A stretch of DNA of 19,391 nt from Darwinimomas sp963643215 (lineage in GTDB: Bacteria > Bacillota > Clostridia > Lachnospirales > Lachnospiraceae). The DNA is taken from contig CAVIJY010000037.1 of NCBI GenBank assembly GCA_963643215.1, positions 1-19,391 on the forward strand. The letters run 5' to 3'. Shown in pieces: positions 1-6,811 of this stretch. The first letter of the stretch is position 1; every line of letters starts with the position of its first letter. Below the pieces are notes generated by a model. That model was not told where the DNA came from. It was given only the letters and a program-made list of their open reading frames with translations, and searched no databases. A program made the position numbers and the translations under genes.

Positions 1-306
1 TTTGTAGAACTGATGCTTGAAATTATTCGAGACAGTTTGATGGAAGTGACAGTTGCTGGTCGCGCCACCGACCAGGATAGCGACCAAGTCAGCGACCAAG
101 ATAAGTCACCGGTAGAACGGCTTCTCTCTGTTCTCGGTAGCGATATTCTCTCGGCAGCGGAACTAATGCAGCGGCTTGGGCTCTCACACAAGCCCACTTT
201 CCGCAAGAACTATCTAAATCCGGCCATAGAGCAGGGCCTGATCGAGCGCACGATTCCGGATAAACCGAGCAGCCGGAATCAAAGATACAGAAAATGCAAT
301 CATTGA
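1..306 (+). CDS. Fic-family protein, C-terminal end (partial)
   Basis: The reading frame is open through the left edge, so only the last 101 codons are present and the true start lies outside. It begins FVELMLEIIRDSL, which resembles the end of the helical Fic (AMP-transferase) core. Next comes a short DQ-rich linker (DQDSDQVSDQD, about residues 24-34) and a winged-helix-like tail with LLSVLGSDILSAAELMQRLG followed by KPTFRKNYLNPAIEQGLIE and a PDKP-S-R-Q-Y ending. This linker-plus-tail arrangement is known from Fic proteins and from some AlbA_2-domain ATP-binding proteins, so the second family remains possible. The catalytic HPFxxGNGR motif would lie upstream and cannot be checked. The gene faces the binding-protein gene and shares the hairpin at 313-343 with it. 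Confidence 0.72.
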   Translation, partial: FVELMLEIIRDSLMEVTVAGRATDQDSDQVSDQDKSPVERLLSVLGSDILSAAELMQRLGLSHKPTFRKNYLNPAIEQGLIERTIPDKPSSRNQRYRKCNH

Positions 307-312
307 GTCACT

Positions 313-343
313 AAGTGCCGCGCCGGATACCGGCGCGGCACTT
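313..343. terminator. GC-rich hairpin between convergent genes
   Basis: A perfect 14-bp stem (313-326 with 330-343, arm AAGTGCCGCGCCGG) closes on a 3-nt loop. It starts 7 bp after the stop of the Fic-type gene and 57 bp beyond the stop of the binding-protein gene, so it can serve both transcripts. No good U tract follows on either strand, so termination is likely but not certain. Confidence 0.6.
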
Positions 344-344
344 G

Positions 345-378
345 GCATTTCATACTGAAAAGCATTTCATACCGAAAA
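345..378. repeat. 17-bp tandem direct repeat, two copies
   Basis: GCATTTCATACTGAAAA (345-361) is followed directly by GCATTTCATACCGAAAA (362-378), with one mismatch. It fills the gap between the hairpin at 313-343 and the end of the binding-protein gene. No function is apparent. It could be a slipped-strand duplication. Confidence 0.8.
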
Positions 379-399
379 GCGCTTCAGCATGATTCCCCT

Positions 400-2088
400 T
401 TAATACCACTCTGAGAAGAATACCAGATACTCAATAGGGCGTCCCACTATGCCCTTCACTCTGTCATGATACGCTACGACATTGAATGTGTTGATAAGAG
501 GAATGCATCTTACCTCTTCGTTGATTATATTCTGCATATCTGCAAATACCTTGGCTCTCTTCTCATGATCAAAGATCGAGTCGGTTGTATCGAGCAGATC
601 CTCCCACTTTTCATCATAGTGCAGGAACTGGTATGTCTCTGCAGACTGTGTCTTCTCCTTGTATCTGGCTGACAGGAAGTTTCTCTGCCAGGAAAAATCC
701 ATCGCCGAGGAGTTTGCTCTGTGCATCCACATGTTCCAGCCCTCCGGCAGTTTTACAGTCGCTGTCACGGAAGCACTGTCCAGAGACTTCACCTCACAGT
801 TTACTCCAACCTTCAGCAGCTCTCCCTGCAGCACCTGCGCTGCCTGCTCCATGATGCTTCCGGATGTGCATACTATGACAAATTCCTCTCCGTTGTAGTT
901 CGCCGCCTTCAGATATTCCTTGGCCTTTTCCAGATCATATTCCGGAAGCTTGACCGTAATATCCTCATCCTTGGGAGCGTCCGTAAAGAAGTCGCAGCCG
1001 TGATAGTATGACGGTGTTGCGTATCCGTCATAGAGCACGAGGCTGATAGCATCTCTGTCAACGCAGCTTGCCAGCGCTCTTCTGAAATCGATATTGGAGC
1101 ATACTCCGTTGTTCTCATTGAGATATGCCACCATGGGGCCCGCTGACTGCGCGATATCGAATTCTATATCGGAGCTGTCCGGCAGCATCAGCAGAGGTGA
1201 AAGCTTGGCATTGAGCAGCACATCGATCTCGTTGTTCTCCAATGCCAGCATCTGTGTATTCTGATCCTTAAGAAATCTGAGCGTGATCTTCTCGTAAAAG
1301 GCATCATTGTTCGCTATGTTCCAATAATTCGGATTCTTCTCGTATACCTGACGGTCCTGAGTCTTGACCTCTGTCAGTATGTACGGACCCGTGCCTACCG
1401 GAGCCGCCGTATAGCCTTCCAGACCAACCTCATCATAGTATCCCTTATTCAGTATCAGTCCGCAGCGCCCCGCAATCGCCGAAAGCATGAGCGGTATATA
1501 CGGCGCCGACAGCACTATCTTGACGGTACGATCATCTATCTTCTCTGTATGATCGTAGTTCGCCCACATGGATTTTGTTGATTTGTGCACGGCGAACTGA
1601 TCGTATGACCAGATGACATCCTCCATTTCCAGCGGATCTCCATTGGAAAATGTGATGCCGTCCTTAAAATGAATCGTCCACTCGGTGCGGTCGTCATTGA
1701 CCTCATAGCTGTCCGCCAGCAGCGGCTCTACCGTACCTCCAGGCATCACCTTGTATGCGCCCTCATATATATTGCAGCTCATCTCATTTTCAGTGTTTGA
1801 ATAACCAAGATCGGGATTGAACGGCACCTGACAGTCGGGCTCGATATCCGTTCCCACAATAAGCACTCTGCTCTTGGTTTCATCTATCACTCTCTCAGCC
1901 GCTGTCACGGACTCTGCCGTGCCTTCGTGATCATTGGTCTTCTTCGCTCCGCTTGCATCTGCTATATTCAGCGCCTTGGTCGTCTCAGTTGTCGCCGAAT
2001 CCTTCGTCTGGCTTTTTGAGGAACCTGAGCATGCAGTAAGCGACAGCATCATCGATGCCGCAAGCAAAAGAGCCACACCTCTTTTCAT
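400..2088 (-). CDS. ABC transporter substrate-binding lipoprotein, family 5 (peptide/Opp-Dpp type)
   Basis: This is the extracytoplasmic solute receptor of an Opp/Dpp/Nik-type ABC importer, 562 residues long, as usual for the family. The first 20 residues form a lipoprotein signal: a KR start, a hydrophobic stretch, then the lipobox LTAC with Cys20 as the lipidated residue. A Ser/Thr/Lys-rich tether follows. From about residue 75 the family 5 fold is seen, with LADSYEVNDDRTEWTIHFKD and then FSNGDPLEMEDVIWSYDQF near residues 120-165. The start is supported by AAGGAGG 8 bp upstream. No permease or ATPase gene is adjacent. The nearest such set is the dpp-type operon at 13627-17415, which has no binding-protein gene of its own. 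Divergent from a LysR regulator, which may control it. The ligand cannot be told from sequence; peptides are the default, and nickel or other solutes are possible. Confidence 0.92.
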   Translation of the reverse strand: MKRGVALLLAASMMLSLTACSGSSKSQTKDSATTETTKALNIADASGAKKTNDHEGTAESVTAAERVIDETKSRVLIVGTDIEPDCQVPFNPDLGYSNTENEMSCNIYEGAYKVMPGGTVEPLLADSYEVNDDRTEWTIHFKDGITFSNGDPLEMEDVIWSYDQFAVHKSTKSMWANYDHTEKIDDRTVKIVLSAPYIPLMLSAIAGRCGLILNKGYYDEVGLEGYTAAPVGTGPYILTEVKTQDRQVYEKNPNYWNIANNDAFYEKITLRFLKDQNTQMLALENNEIDVLLNAKLSPLLMLPDSSDIEFDIAQSAGPMVAYLNENNGVCSNIDFRRALASCVDRDAISLVLYDGYATPSYYHGCDFFTDAPKDEDITVKLPEYDLEKAKEYLKAANYNGEEFVIVCTSGSIMEQAAQVLQGELLKVGVNCEVKSLDSASVTATVKLPEGWNMWMHRANSSAMDFSWQRNFLSARYKEKTQSAETYQFLHYDEKWEDLLDTTDSIFDHEKRAKVFADMQNIINEEVRCIPLINTFNVVAYHDRVKGIVGRPIEYLVFFSEWY

Positions 2089-2456
2089 AACAAAATCCTC
2101 CTTGTGTCATTGGAAATCAATTGTATGAATCCTTGTACAGGGAGTATTTTAACAAATTGTTAATTACATTAGATTAAGATTAAATATATGTTTATTAAGG
2201 CTTTTTCAAAGTCAAAAGAATGTAATACCAGCAAAATGTGCCGCATTTGCCGACTGCTTTAATATTGATTTATGTCTGTAAGTTGTACACATTTTAAATC
2301 ATTGTTGCTGTCTGTGCGTTTTGAAATGGCTTCATTTCGTCCTTGATTCATAACGGATGCTCAAAAGTTGTAGAACTCTCCGCAATCTGTATTCGACTGT
2401 CTGAATATATCACCGCATACCGGTTCATGATTAAGATGTTTTAACTTTGAAATAAG

Positions 2457-2462
2457 TATAAT
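2457..2462 (+). promoter_or_regulatory. Possible -10 box of the lysR transcript
   Basis: A perfect TATAAT lies 205 bp before the lysR start and about 130 bp before the upstream ORF. No good -35 hexamer stands at 16-18 bp, so the match may be chance in AT-rich DNA or may depend on an activator. If used, all four hairpins would lie in the transcribed leader. Confidence 0.4.
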
Positions 2463-2504
2463 TAATCTTTTCTCTTGTAATCCTCGTTTCCCTATGTTAC
2501 ATGT

Positions 2505-2530
2505 AAGTTTGGAAGTAAACTTCCAAACTT
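2505..2530. repeat. Perfect 12-bp inverted repeat (operator or leader hairpin)
   Basis: AAGTTTGGAAGT (2505-2516) and ACTTCCAAACTT (2519-2530) are exact reverse complements around a 2-bp spacer. As DNA this is a symmetrical protein-binding site. It contains T-N11-A spacings of the kind LysR regulators bind, so autoregulation is plausible. As RNA it would need a slightly opened tip to form a hairpin. No second copy was noticed in the window. Confidence 0.65.
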
Positions 2531-2537
2531 GATTGGC

Positions 2538-2580
2538 GATTCAAATACGAGCATGTGCAAGCACTGCTCGTGCTTGAATC
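2538..2580. repeat. Long imperfect hairpin before the upstream ORF
   Basis: The outer arms 2538-2553 and 2565-2580 pair with 14 of 16 matches. The inner segment continues the stem with GTGC (2555-2558) and GCAC (2561-2564) around AA, leaving one bulged T. The hairpin ends directly before the TGGAGGA ribosome binding site at 2581-2587, so its folding could control access to that site. No U tract follows, so it is not a classical terminator. Confidence 0.6.
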
Positions 2581-2593
2581 TGGAGGACAAAGT

Positions 2594-2671
2594 ATGGAAA
2601 AAGCTGTGAGCTTTCTTCACAGCTTCAGTCATCGTGCGATACACGATCGATATCCGGGGAGGGTTTCATGA
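2594..2671 (+). CDS. 25-codon upstream ORF coupled to lysR (putative leader peptide)
   Basis: An ATG at 2594 sits 7 bp after a strong GGAGG (2582-2586). The frame runs 25 codons and stops in TGA at 2669-2671, overlapping the lysR start as ATGA, which is a typical translational-coupling arrangement. The peptide starts MEKAVSFLHSFSH and has four His among 25 residues. It has no recognisable domain. Two hairpins (2601-2625 with a 9-bp perfect stem, and 2631-2647 with a 6-bp stem) lie inside it, so ribosome movement through this ORF could change leader folding. It could be a regulatory leader peptide, or only a device to bring ribosomes to lysR. Expression is inferred from the binding site and overlap only. 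Confidence 0.5.
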   Translation: MEKAVSFLHSFSHRAIHDRYPGRVS

Positions 2672-3591
2672 ATCTGAAGGAACTTGAATACATCATCAAG
2701 ATCGCGGAGTGCGGCAACCTTGCATCCGCGGCTGAGGCATTATATGTCACACCGTCAGCACTCTCGCAGCATCTTGGCAAGATAGAGAGTGATCTCGGCA
2801 CGCCGCTTTTCTACAGAACACGCGGGAACTGGAAGCCTACCGAAGCCGGCACGGAATATATCGACGCATGCCGCCGGATTCTTGATATAAAGTCCGAGTC
2901 ATACCGCAGGATCCGCGATATCAGCGATATCCGCAAGGGAAGCCTGCGCATAGGCATGCCCCCCGAGCGCGCCTCTTTTCTCATCAGAGGCGTCTATCCG
3001 CAGTTTCATCAGGAATATCCCGAGCTGGCGCTGAGCTTCAATGAAACCAGCGTGAAGAACCAGCAGAAGCTCATCGACGCCGGAGATCTCGACCTTGGCT
3101 TTGTCACGCTCACCGACAGAGATCGTGATGATAACGAATACATACTTCTGGCTCATGAAGAGATCTTTCTGGCGGTACCCACCAATGATCCGCGGTGCAA
3201 TTCCGCACACGCCACCGGCAGGGGCTCCTATCCCGAGATGGATCTGAAACTCTTTGACGGGTCTCCATTTGCCCTCATGTACCGGGGTTCTACGCTCAGG
3301 TCGGTTCAGGACGGCATATTCTCCAACCATCATATCGTCCCGAAGGTTCTGTTTGAGACAGCAAAAAACGAGACGGCAGTTGACATGGTCAGCGAGGGCA
3401 TATGCTGCGGGCTTGTCACAAATGCTTACCTAAAGCGCAACGACAACACCTTCCGGTATTTCTCACTCTCCGATCATCCGAAATGGAGCGTATGCATCAT
3501 ACATAAAAAAGGGCGCTATCTCAGCAAAGCCGAGAAGCGCTTCATAGAACTCACAAAAAACTTCTGGAGAGATCTGATAGGGGAGAAATAA
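2668..3591 (+). CDS. LysR-family transcriptional regulator
   Basis: The 307-residue length is typical for the family. Residues 3-62 form the winged helix-turn-helix, seen as LKELEYIIKIAECGNLASAA, then the recognition helix around TPSALSQHLGKIESDLG and the wing LFYR. The remaining part (about 90-300) is the periplasmic-binding-protein-like effector domain, with GSLRIGMPPERAS at its start. A GGGGAGGG 4 bp before the ATG and the ATGA overlap with the upstream ORF fix the start. The regulator is divergent from the substrate-binding protein and convergent, 20 bp apart, with the dehydratase gene. Either the transporter gene or the racemase/dehydratase pair could be its target. The effector may be a hydroxy acid or solute handled by them, but this is inference from position. 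Confidence 0.95.
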   Translation: MNLKELEYIIKIAECGNLASAAEALYVTPSALSQHLGKIESDLGTPLFYRTRGNWKPTEAGTEYIDACRRILDIKSESYRRIRDISDIRKGSLRIGMPPERASFLIRGVYPQFHQEYPELALSFNETSVKNQQKLIDAGDLDLGFVTLTDRDRDDNEYILLAHEEIFLAVPTNDPRCNSAHATGRGSYPEMDLKLFDGSPFALMYRGSTLRSVQDGIFSNHHIVPKVLFETAKNETAVDMVSEGICCGLVTNAYLKRNDNTFRYFSLSDHPKWSVCIIHKKGRYLSKAEKRFIELTKNFWRDLIGEK

Positions 3592-3601
3592 CTCCCCTAT
3601 C
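3576..3601. terminator. Hairpin between convergent lysR and dehydratase genes
   Basis: GATAGGGGAG (3576-3585) pairs perfectly with CTCCCCTATC (3592-3601) around a 6-nt loop that holds the lysR stop codon. It lies where the two convergent transcripts meet and can form on either strand. There is no U tract, so strength as an intrinsic terminator is uncertain. Confidence 0.5.
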
Positions 3602-3611
3602 GCACTCTGCA

Positions 3612-5150
3612 TCACGTGATAGGTGCCGGATTGAACAGGCAGAAATCATTATGGAAGCCGTACTGGTCCGAATACGGCTTTTTGCCCTCGGCAACATCCA
3701 GTATCATATTGAATATCTCGGTTCCTATATCGGCAACCGTCGCATCGCCTGTGGCTATCTTTCCTGCGCTGATGTCTATCAGATCGAACCAGTGATTCTT
3801 CATCTCCGTTCTGGAGCATACCTTTATGACGGGCGCAGCAGCAAGCCCGTAGGGAGTTCCTCTTCCCGTCATGAAAACCTGCAGGCCTATGCCGCTTGCC
3901 AGCTGGCTGGGGCCGCATACGATATCGCTTGCGGGTGTCGCCGCATATATGAGGCCGTGCTTCGTCGGCATCTCACCGGGACTGAGCACCTCCACGATAG
4001 GCGCGGTTCCGGACTTTGCGATAGAGCCCATAGCCTTCTCGACGATATTGGCGAGTCCGCCCTTCTTGTTGCCGGGTGTGGGATTCGCGTCACGATCCAC
4101 ACCGCCCTCATCCAGATAATCATCATACCACTTCATCTCGGCTGCCAGCTTGTCCCGCGTCTGTGCATCTACACATCGCTCCGCCAGATAGTGTACTCCG
4201 TCTCGTACCTCCGTGACCTCCGAGAACATCACTGTGCCGCCGCCCTTGACCAGCATATCCGATGCGTAGCCTGCGCTTGGGTTTGCGGTCACTCCGGAGA
4301 GTGCATCGGAGCCTCCGCACTGCATGCCTACCAGCAGCTGAGACAGAGGCAGCTCCTCGCGTCTTCTCTCGTTCAGTCTCGCCAGCTTCCTGTCCGCCAT
4401 CTCATAGATGGCATTCATCATAGCGTCATGTCCCTCATAGTCCTGCAGTGTGATCGTGTTGTCCGGGATGTTTTCCTCCGGTGTCAGCACACGGTCAAAT
4501 GTCAGCTTCTCGCAGCCCAGACCCACAACCATGATCTCACCGCCGAAGTTCGGATGGTGGATGATGTTGCGGACGTAGCGTATCGGGATATATGCCTCGC
4601 GGGCATTTATGGCAACACCGCAGCCGTAAGGATGGGTCACCGCTATCACATCGTCCACATGGGGATATTTTGGCAGCAGCTCCTCCTTGATGTGCTTTAA
4701 TGCAATCTCGACTACTCCCGCTGCACACTGCACAGTAGTCACGATACCGAGGATATTGCGTGTTCCTGCATATCCGGATGCGTTCCTGTATCCCATCCAG
4801 GTCTTTCTCGGCGGATCCGGAAGCTTGTCCATGGGGACTATATTGGTTGCATAGGGCATGTCATGCAGATCCGGACTCTTCGGCAGATGCAGCATATGCT
4901 CGTTGATCCACTGTCCCTTTTTGATGTCATCGATTGCATATCCCAGCACTACCCCGTAGCGCACGATGGGCGCATCCTTTGGTATGTCCACAAGGGCGAT
5001 TTTGTGTGCCTGCGGTATGGGATCCAGCGCCCTGACAGGCTCGCAGTCGGGCACTGCCGAAAGATAGACATCCTCCCCCTGCGGAATATCCTCTATGGCT
5101 ACCGCCACATTGTCCTCATCCTTTATCCTGAGGCTTAGATACTTCTCCAT
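3612..5150 (-). CDS. UxaA/GarD-family sugar-acid dehydratase (altronate dehydratase family)
   Basis: This cytoplasmic lyase is 512 residues, as expected for the fused two-domain form of the family. Residues 1-95 are the SAF domain (KDEDNVAVAIEDIPQGEDV, then QAHKIAL with His49). The catalytic domain begins near residue 119 with GYRNASGYAGTRN. Conserved Cys/His motifs follow: VQC (Cys142), HPYGCGV (His173, Cys177), GLGCE (Cys213), MQCGGSDALSG (Cys278) and VCGPSQ (Cys412). The family dehydrates altronate or galactarate to 2-keto-3-deoxy acids, and related SuyAB proteins split sulfite from sulfolactate, so the substrate is open. AAGGAGG lies 7 bp before the start. It follows the LarA-like racemase gene after 117 bp that contain a small hairpin (5190-5210), and the two are probably co-transcribed. 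It is convergent with lysR. Confidence 0.9.
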   Translation of the reverse strand: MEKYLSLRIKDEDNVAVAIEDIPQGEDVYLSAVPDCEPVRALDPIPQAHKIALVDIPKDAPIVRYGVVLGYAIDDIKKGQWINEHMLHLPKSPDLHDMPYATNIVPMDKLPDPPRKTWMGYRNASGYAGTRNILGIVTTVQCAAGVVEIALKHIKEELLPKYPHVDDVIAVTHPYGCGVAINAREAYIPIRYVRNIIHHPNFGGEIMVVGLGCEKLTFDRVLTPEENIPDNTITLQDYEGHDAMMNAIYEMADRKLARLNERRREELPLSQLLVGMQCGGSDALSGVTANPSAGYASDMLVKGGGTVMFSEVTEVRDGVHYLAERCVDAQTRDKLAAEMKWYDDYLDEGGVDRDANPTPGNKKGGLANIVEKAMGSIAKSGTAPIVEVLSPGEMPTKHGLIYAATPASDIVCGPSQLASGIGLQVFMTGRGTPYGLAAAPVIKVCSRTEMKNHWFDLIDISAGKIATGDATVADIGTEIFNMILDVAEGKKPYSDQYGFHNDFCLFNPAPIT

Positions 5151-5189
5151 ATGGAGCCTCCTTCTTTATTGTTATGATCTTGATTCTGC

Positions 5190-5210
5190 TGCGCCGGTTT
5201 TCCCGGCGCA
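5190..5210 (-). repeat. Intercistronic hairpin between racemase and dehydratase genes
   Basis: TGCGCCGG (5190-5197) and CCGGCGCA (5203-5210) form a perfect 8-bp stem with a 5-nt loop. It lies in the 117-bp gap between the two cistrons. No U tract follows on the minus strand, so it may set relative mRNA levels or processing and not end the transcript. Confidence 0.45.
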
Positions 5211-5267
5211 TGCACACCGGCAGGATCTCCGCACGGCGCGCAGCCGCATCTGCATGAAGCAGTCGCC

Positions 5268-6572
5268 TTAGATCACCGTCAGCAGCTCTCCTTCATTATC
5301 GAACTCGAGCGGCTCGGGTGTGTCAAGCGCTTTTACTCCGGCATACATACCCGATCTCACATCCTCGTAGTATGACTGCGAGAGCATGATCTTTCCGATA
5401 TGCAGGCTGTTGCTGATGCGTACGATTCTCGGATTCTCCGGATCTATCTTGTTGCAGGTCCGGATGCAGAACTGTATAGCCTCCCTGTCGCTGTACAGTA
5501 TGGCCGGAATCATCGCGGATTTGATGACTGTACTGGTGATGCAGTTCGGATACATCATCTCCAGATCCATATCCTCGAATATCTTTCTCGTGATAGCGGA
5601 GGCAAGACCGGTTCCCAGAGCATTGCCGTGAGACTGCGGTGTCAGATTCAGATAGCATCTGCGCTGCGCCTTCAGACCTCCGGTCACATACGGCGTGGAG
5701 AACTCTCCGGTGATGTTCGGATCCACTCCTGTTCCGCTGAAGTTCTTGCCGACATTGTCGACTATCAGAACATCCGCCTCTTTCACGAGTATGGACGGCA
5801 TGTTGGCAAATGCCATCTTCAGCAGCTCTGGCTCTCTGTCCAGTATGTTTTCAGCCGGAACCGCCTCAAAGTAGCAGGTTTCGTCATATGCATTCTCTAT
5901 GCAGGGGATGCCGAACAGGATCGGTGCCTTCTCGATGATGACCTTCGCCATGGCCTGAACATTCCATGTCATCACATCCATGCCTTCCTTATGCACCAGC
6001 GATGCTCCCGCCTGCTTGCCGAGGCCTATCGCCATCATCTTGCACATGCCGCTCTCGACAGGACCCCGAAATGCGTTGTGCGGCTTCACACGGCATGAAA
6101 CTATGATTCCGTCCGCGCCATAGGCATTCCTGTCGATATAGACATCTTTCCCCCGCTCCGAAAGGCCAAGATGCACCACCTCCATGGATGAGCGTATCTC
6201 ACAGCCCATGGTCTCGGGCGTGATGCCGAAGCCCTCGAGCATCTGCGTCTGTCCCTCTGCCGTAGCGCCGCCGTGGCTTCCCATGGCGGGAACGATGAAC
6301 GGCGTCGCACCCTGCTCCTTCACAAAATCCACTATGGTCTTTGTTATCAGAGCCACATTGCGGATTCCGCGGCTGCCTGCCGTGATGGCTATCTCCATTC
6401 CCGGCTTTATTCTGCCTGCTATCTCTGGCCTTGACAGCTCAGATCTGATCGCTTCAGGGATCCGCTCCGGCGGGATATGCTCTCCCGGAAATGTCTGGGA
6501 AGCCCGAAACATCTTCGGAATCGGAACATCCCTGAGCAGCTGCGAGACTACTCCGTCATTTCTGATTTTCAT
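5268..6572 (-). CDS. LarA-like nickel-pincer 2-hydroxyacid racemase family protein (DUF2088)
   Basis: The 434-residue protein resembles lactate racemase LarA and its homologs, which epimerise 2-hydroxy acids by hydride transfer to a nickel-pincer nucleotide. Residues that I align to Lactiplantibacillus LarA from memory are Arg68 (AGSRGI) to Arg75, His100 (MGSHGG) to His108, His165 (KPHNAF) to His174, Lys178 (GMCKMM) to Lys184, and His194 (LVHKEG) to His200. The spacings are nearly the same, and the 16-residue step from cofactor Lys to nickel His is identical. This suggests a cofactor-loaded active enzyme. No cofactor-synthesis genes (larB, larC, larE) lie in the window. GGAGAG stands before the ATG. 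The gene is followed by the UxaA-family dehydratase, so the pair may act on the same hydroxy or sugar acid. The substrate is not predictable from sequence. Confidence 0.85.
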   Translation of the reverse strand: MKIRNDGVVSQLLRDVPIPKMFRASQTFPGEHIPPERIPEAIRSELSRPEIAGRIKPGMEIAITAGSRGIRNVALITKTIVDFVKEQGATPFIVPAMGSHGGATAEGQTQMLEGFGITPETMGCEIRSSMEVVHLGLSERGKDVYIDRNAYGADGIIVSCRVKPHNAFRGPVESGMCKMMAIGLGKQAGASLVHKEGMDVMTWNVQAMAKVIIEKAPILFGIPCIENAYDETCYFEAVPAENILDREPELLKMAFANMPSILVKEADVLIVDNVGKNFSGTGVDPNITGEFSTPYVTGGLKAQRRCYLNLTPQSHGNALGTGLASAITRKIFEDMDLEMMYPNCITSTVIKSAMIPAILYSDREAIQFCIRTCNKIDPENPRIVRISNSLHIGKIMLSQSYYEDVRSGMYAGVKALDTPEPLEFDNEGELLTVI

Positions 6573-6733
6573 GATCTCTCTCCTGATCCTAAAACATCTG
6601 AATAAGCCTTGTCACCAGATCAATACTATCACTGCCTTTGATCAGATATAACTTCAAAAAAACTTATCTGCACTTTAGTTATTTTAAAATATATCATCAT
6701 TAGCCTTTATCAGGCTCCTCTGAAAAGCAAAAA

Positions 6734-6764
6734 GATCGGACAGGCTTTGATTTCCTGTCCGATC
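6734..6764 (-). terminator. Rho-independent terminator of the decarboxylase operon
   Basis: An 11-bp perfect stem (6734-6744 with 6754-6764, arm GATCGGACAGG) has a 9-nt loop. Read on the minus strand, it is followed at once by TTTTTGCTTTT. It lies 48 bp after the stop of the last operon gene, before the racemase gene region begins. Confidence 0.88.
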
Positions 6765-6811
6765 GTAAGTTTATCTTATCTTTGTATCATTTTTCCTCAG
6801 CTTTCCATGGC

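Larger units (their letters stand above)
2089..2667. other. Divergent intergenic region with a structured leader
   Basis: This 579-bp region separates the binding-protein gene (-) from lysR (+). The left part (2089-2450) is AT-rich and holds an imperfect 20-bp palindrome at 2231-2250 but no gene that I can support. I found no convincing -35/-10 pair for the binding-protein gene. The right part holds a TATAAT box at 2457-2462 on the plus strand, then four hairpins (2505-2530, 2538-2580, 2601-2625, 2631-2647) and a 25-codon ORF. These are listed separately. Confidence 0.8.

Noticed and set aside
3651..4700. Long plus-strand frame of 349 codons opposite the dehydratase gene
   Set aside because: The minus strand carries a full conserved protein there. 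The plus frame has no family likeness and is an antisense shadow.
5400..6098. Plus-strand frame of 232 codons opposite the racemase gene
   Set aside because: It is antisense to conserved catalytic motifs of the racemase, without recognisable domains.
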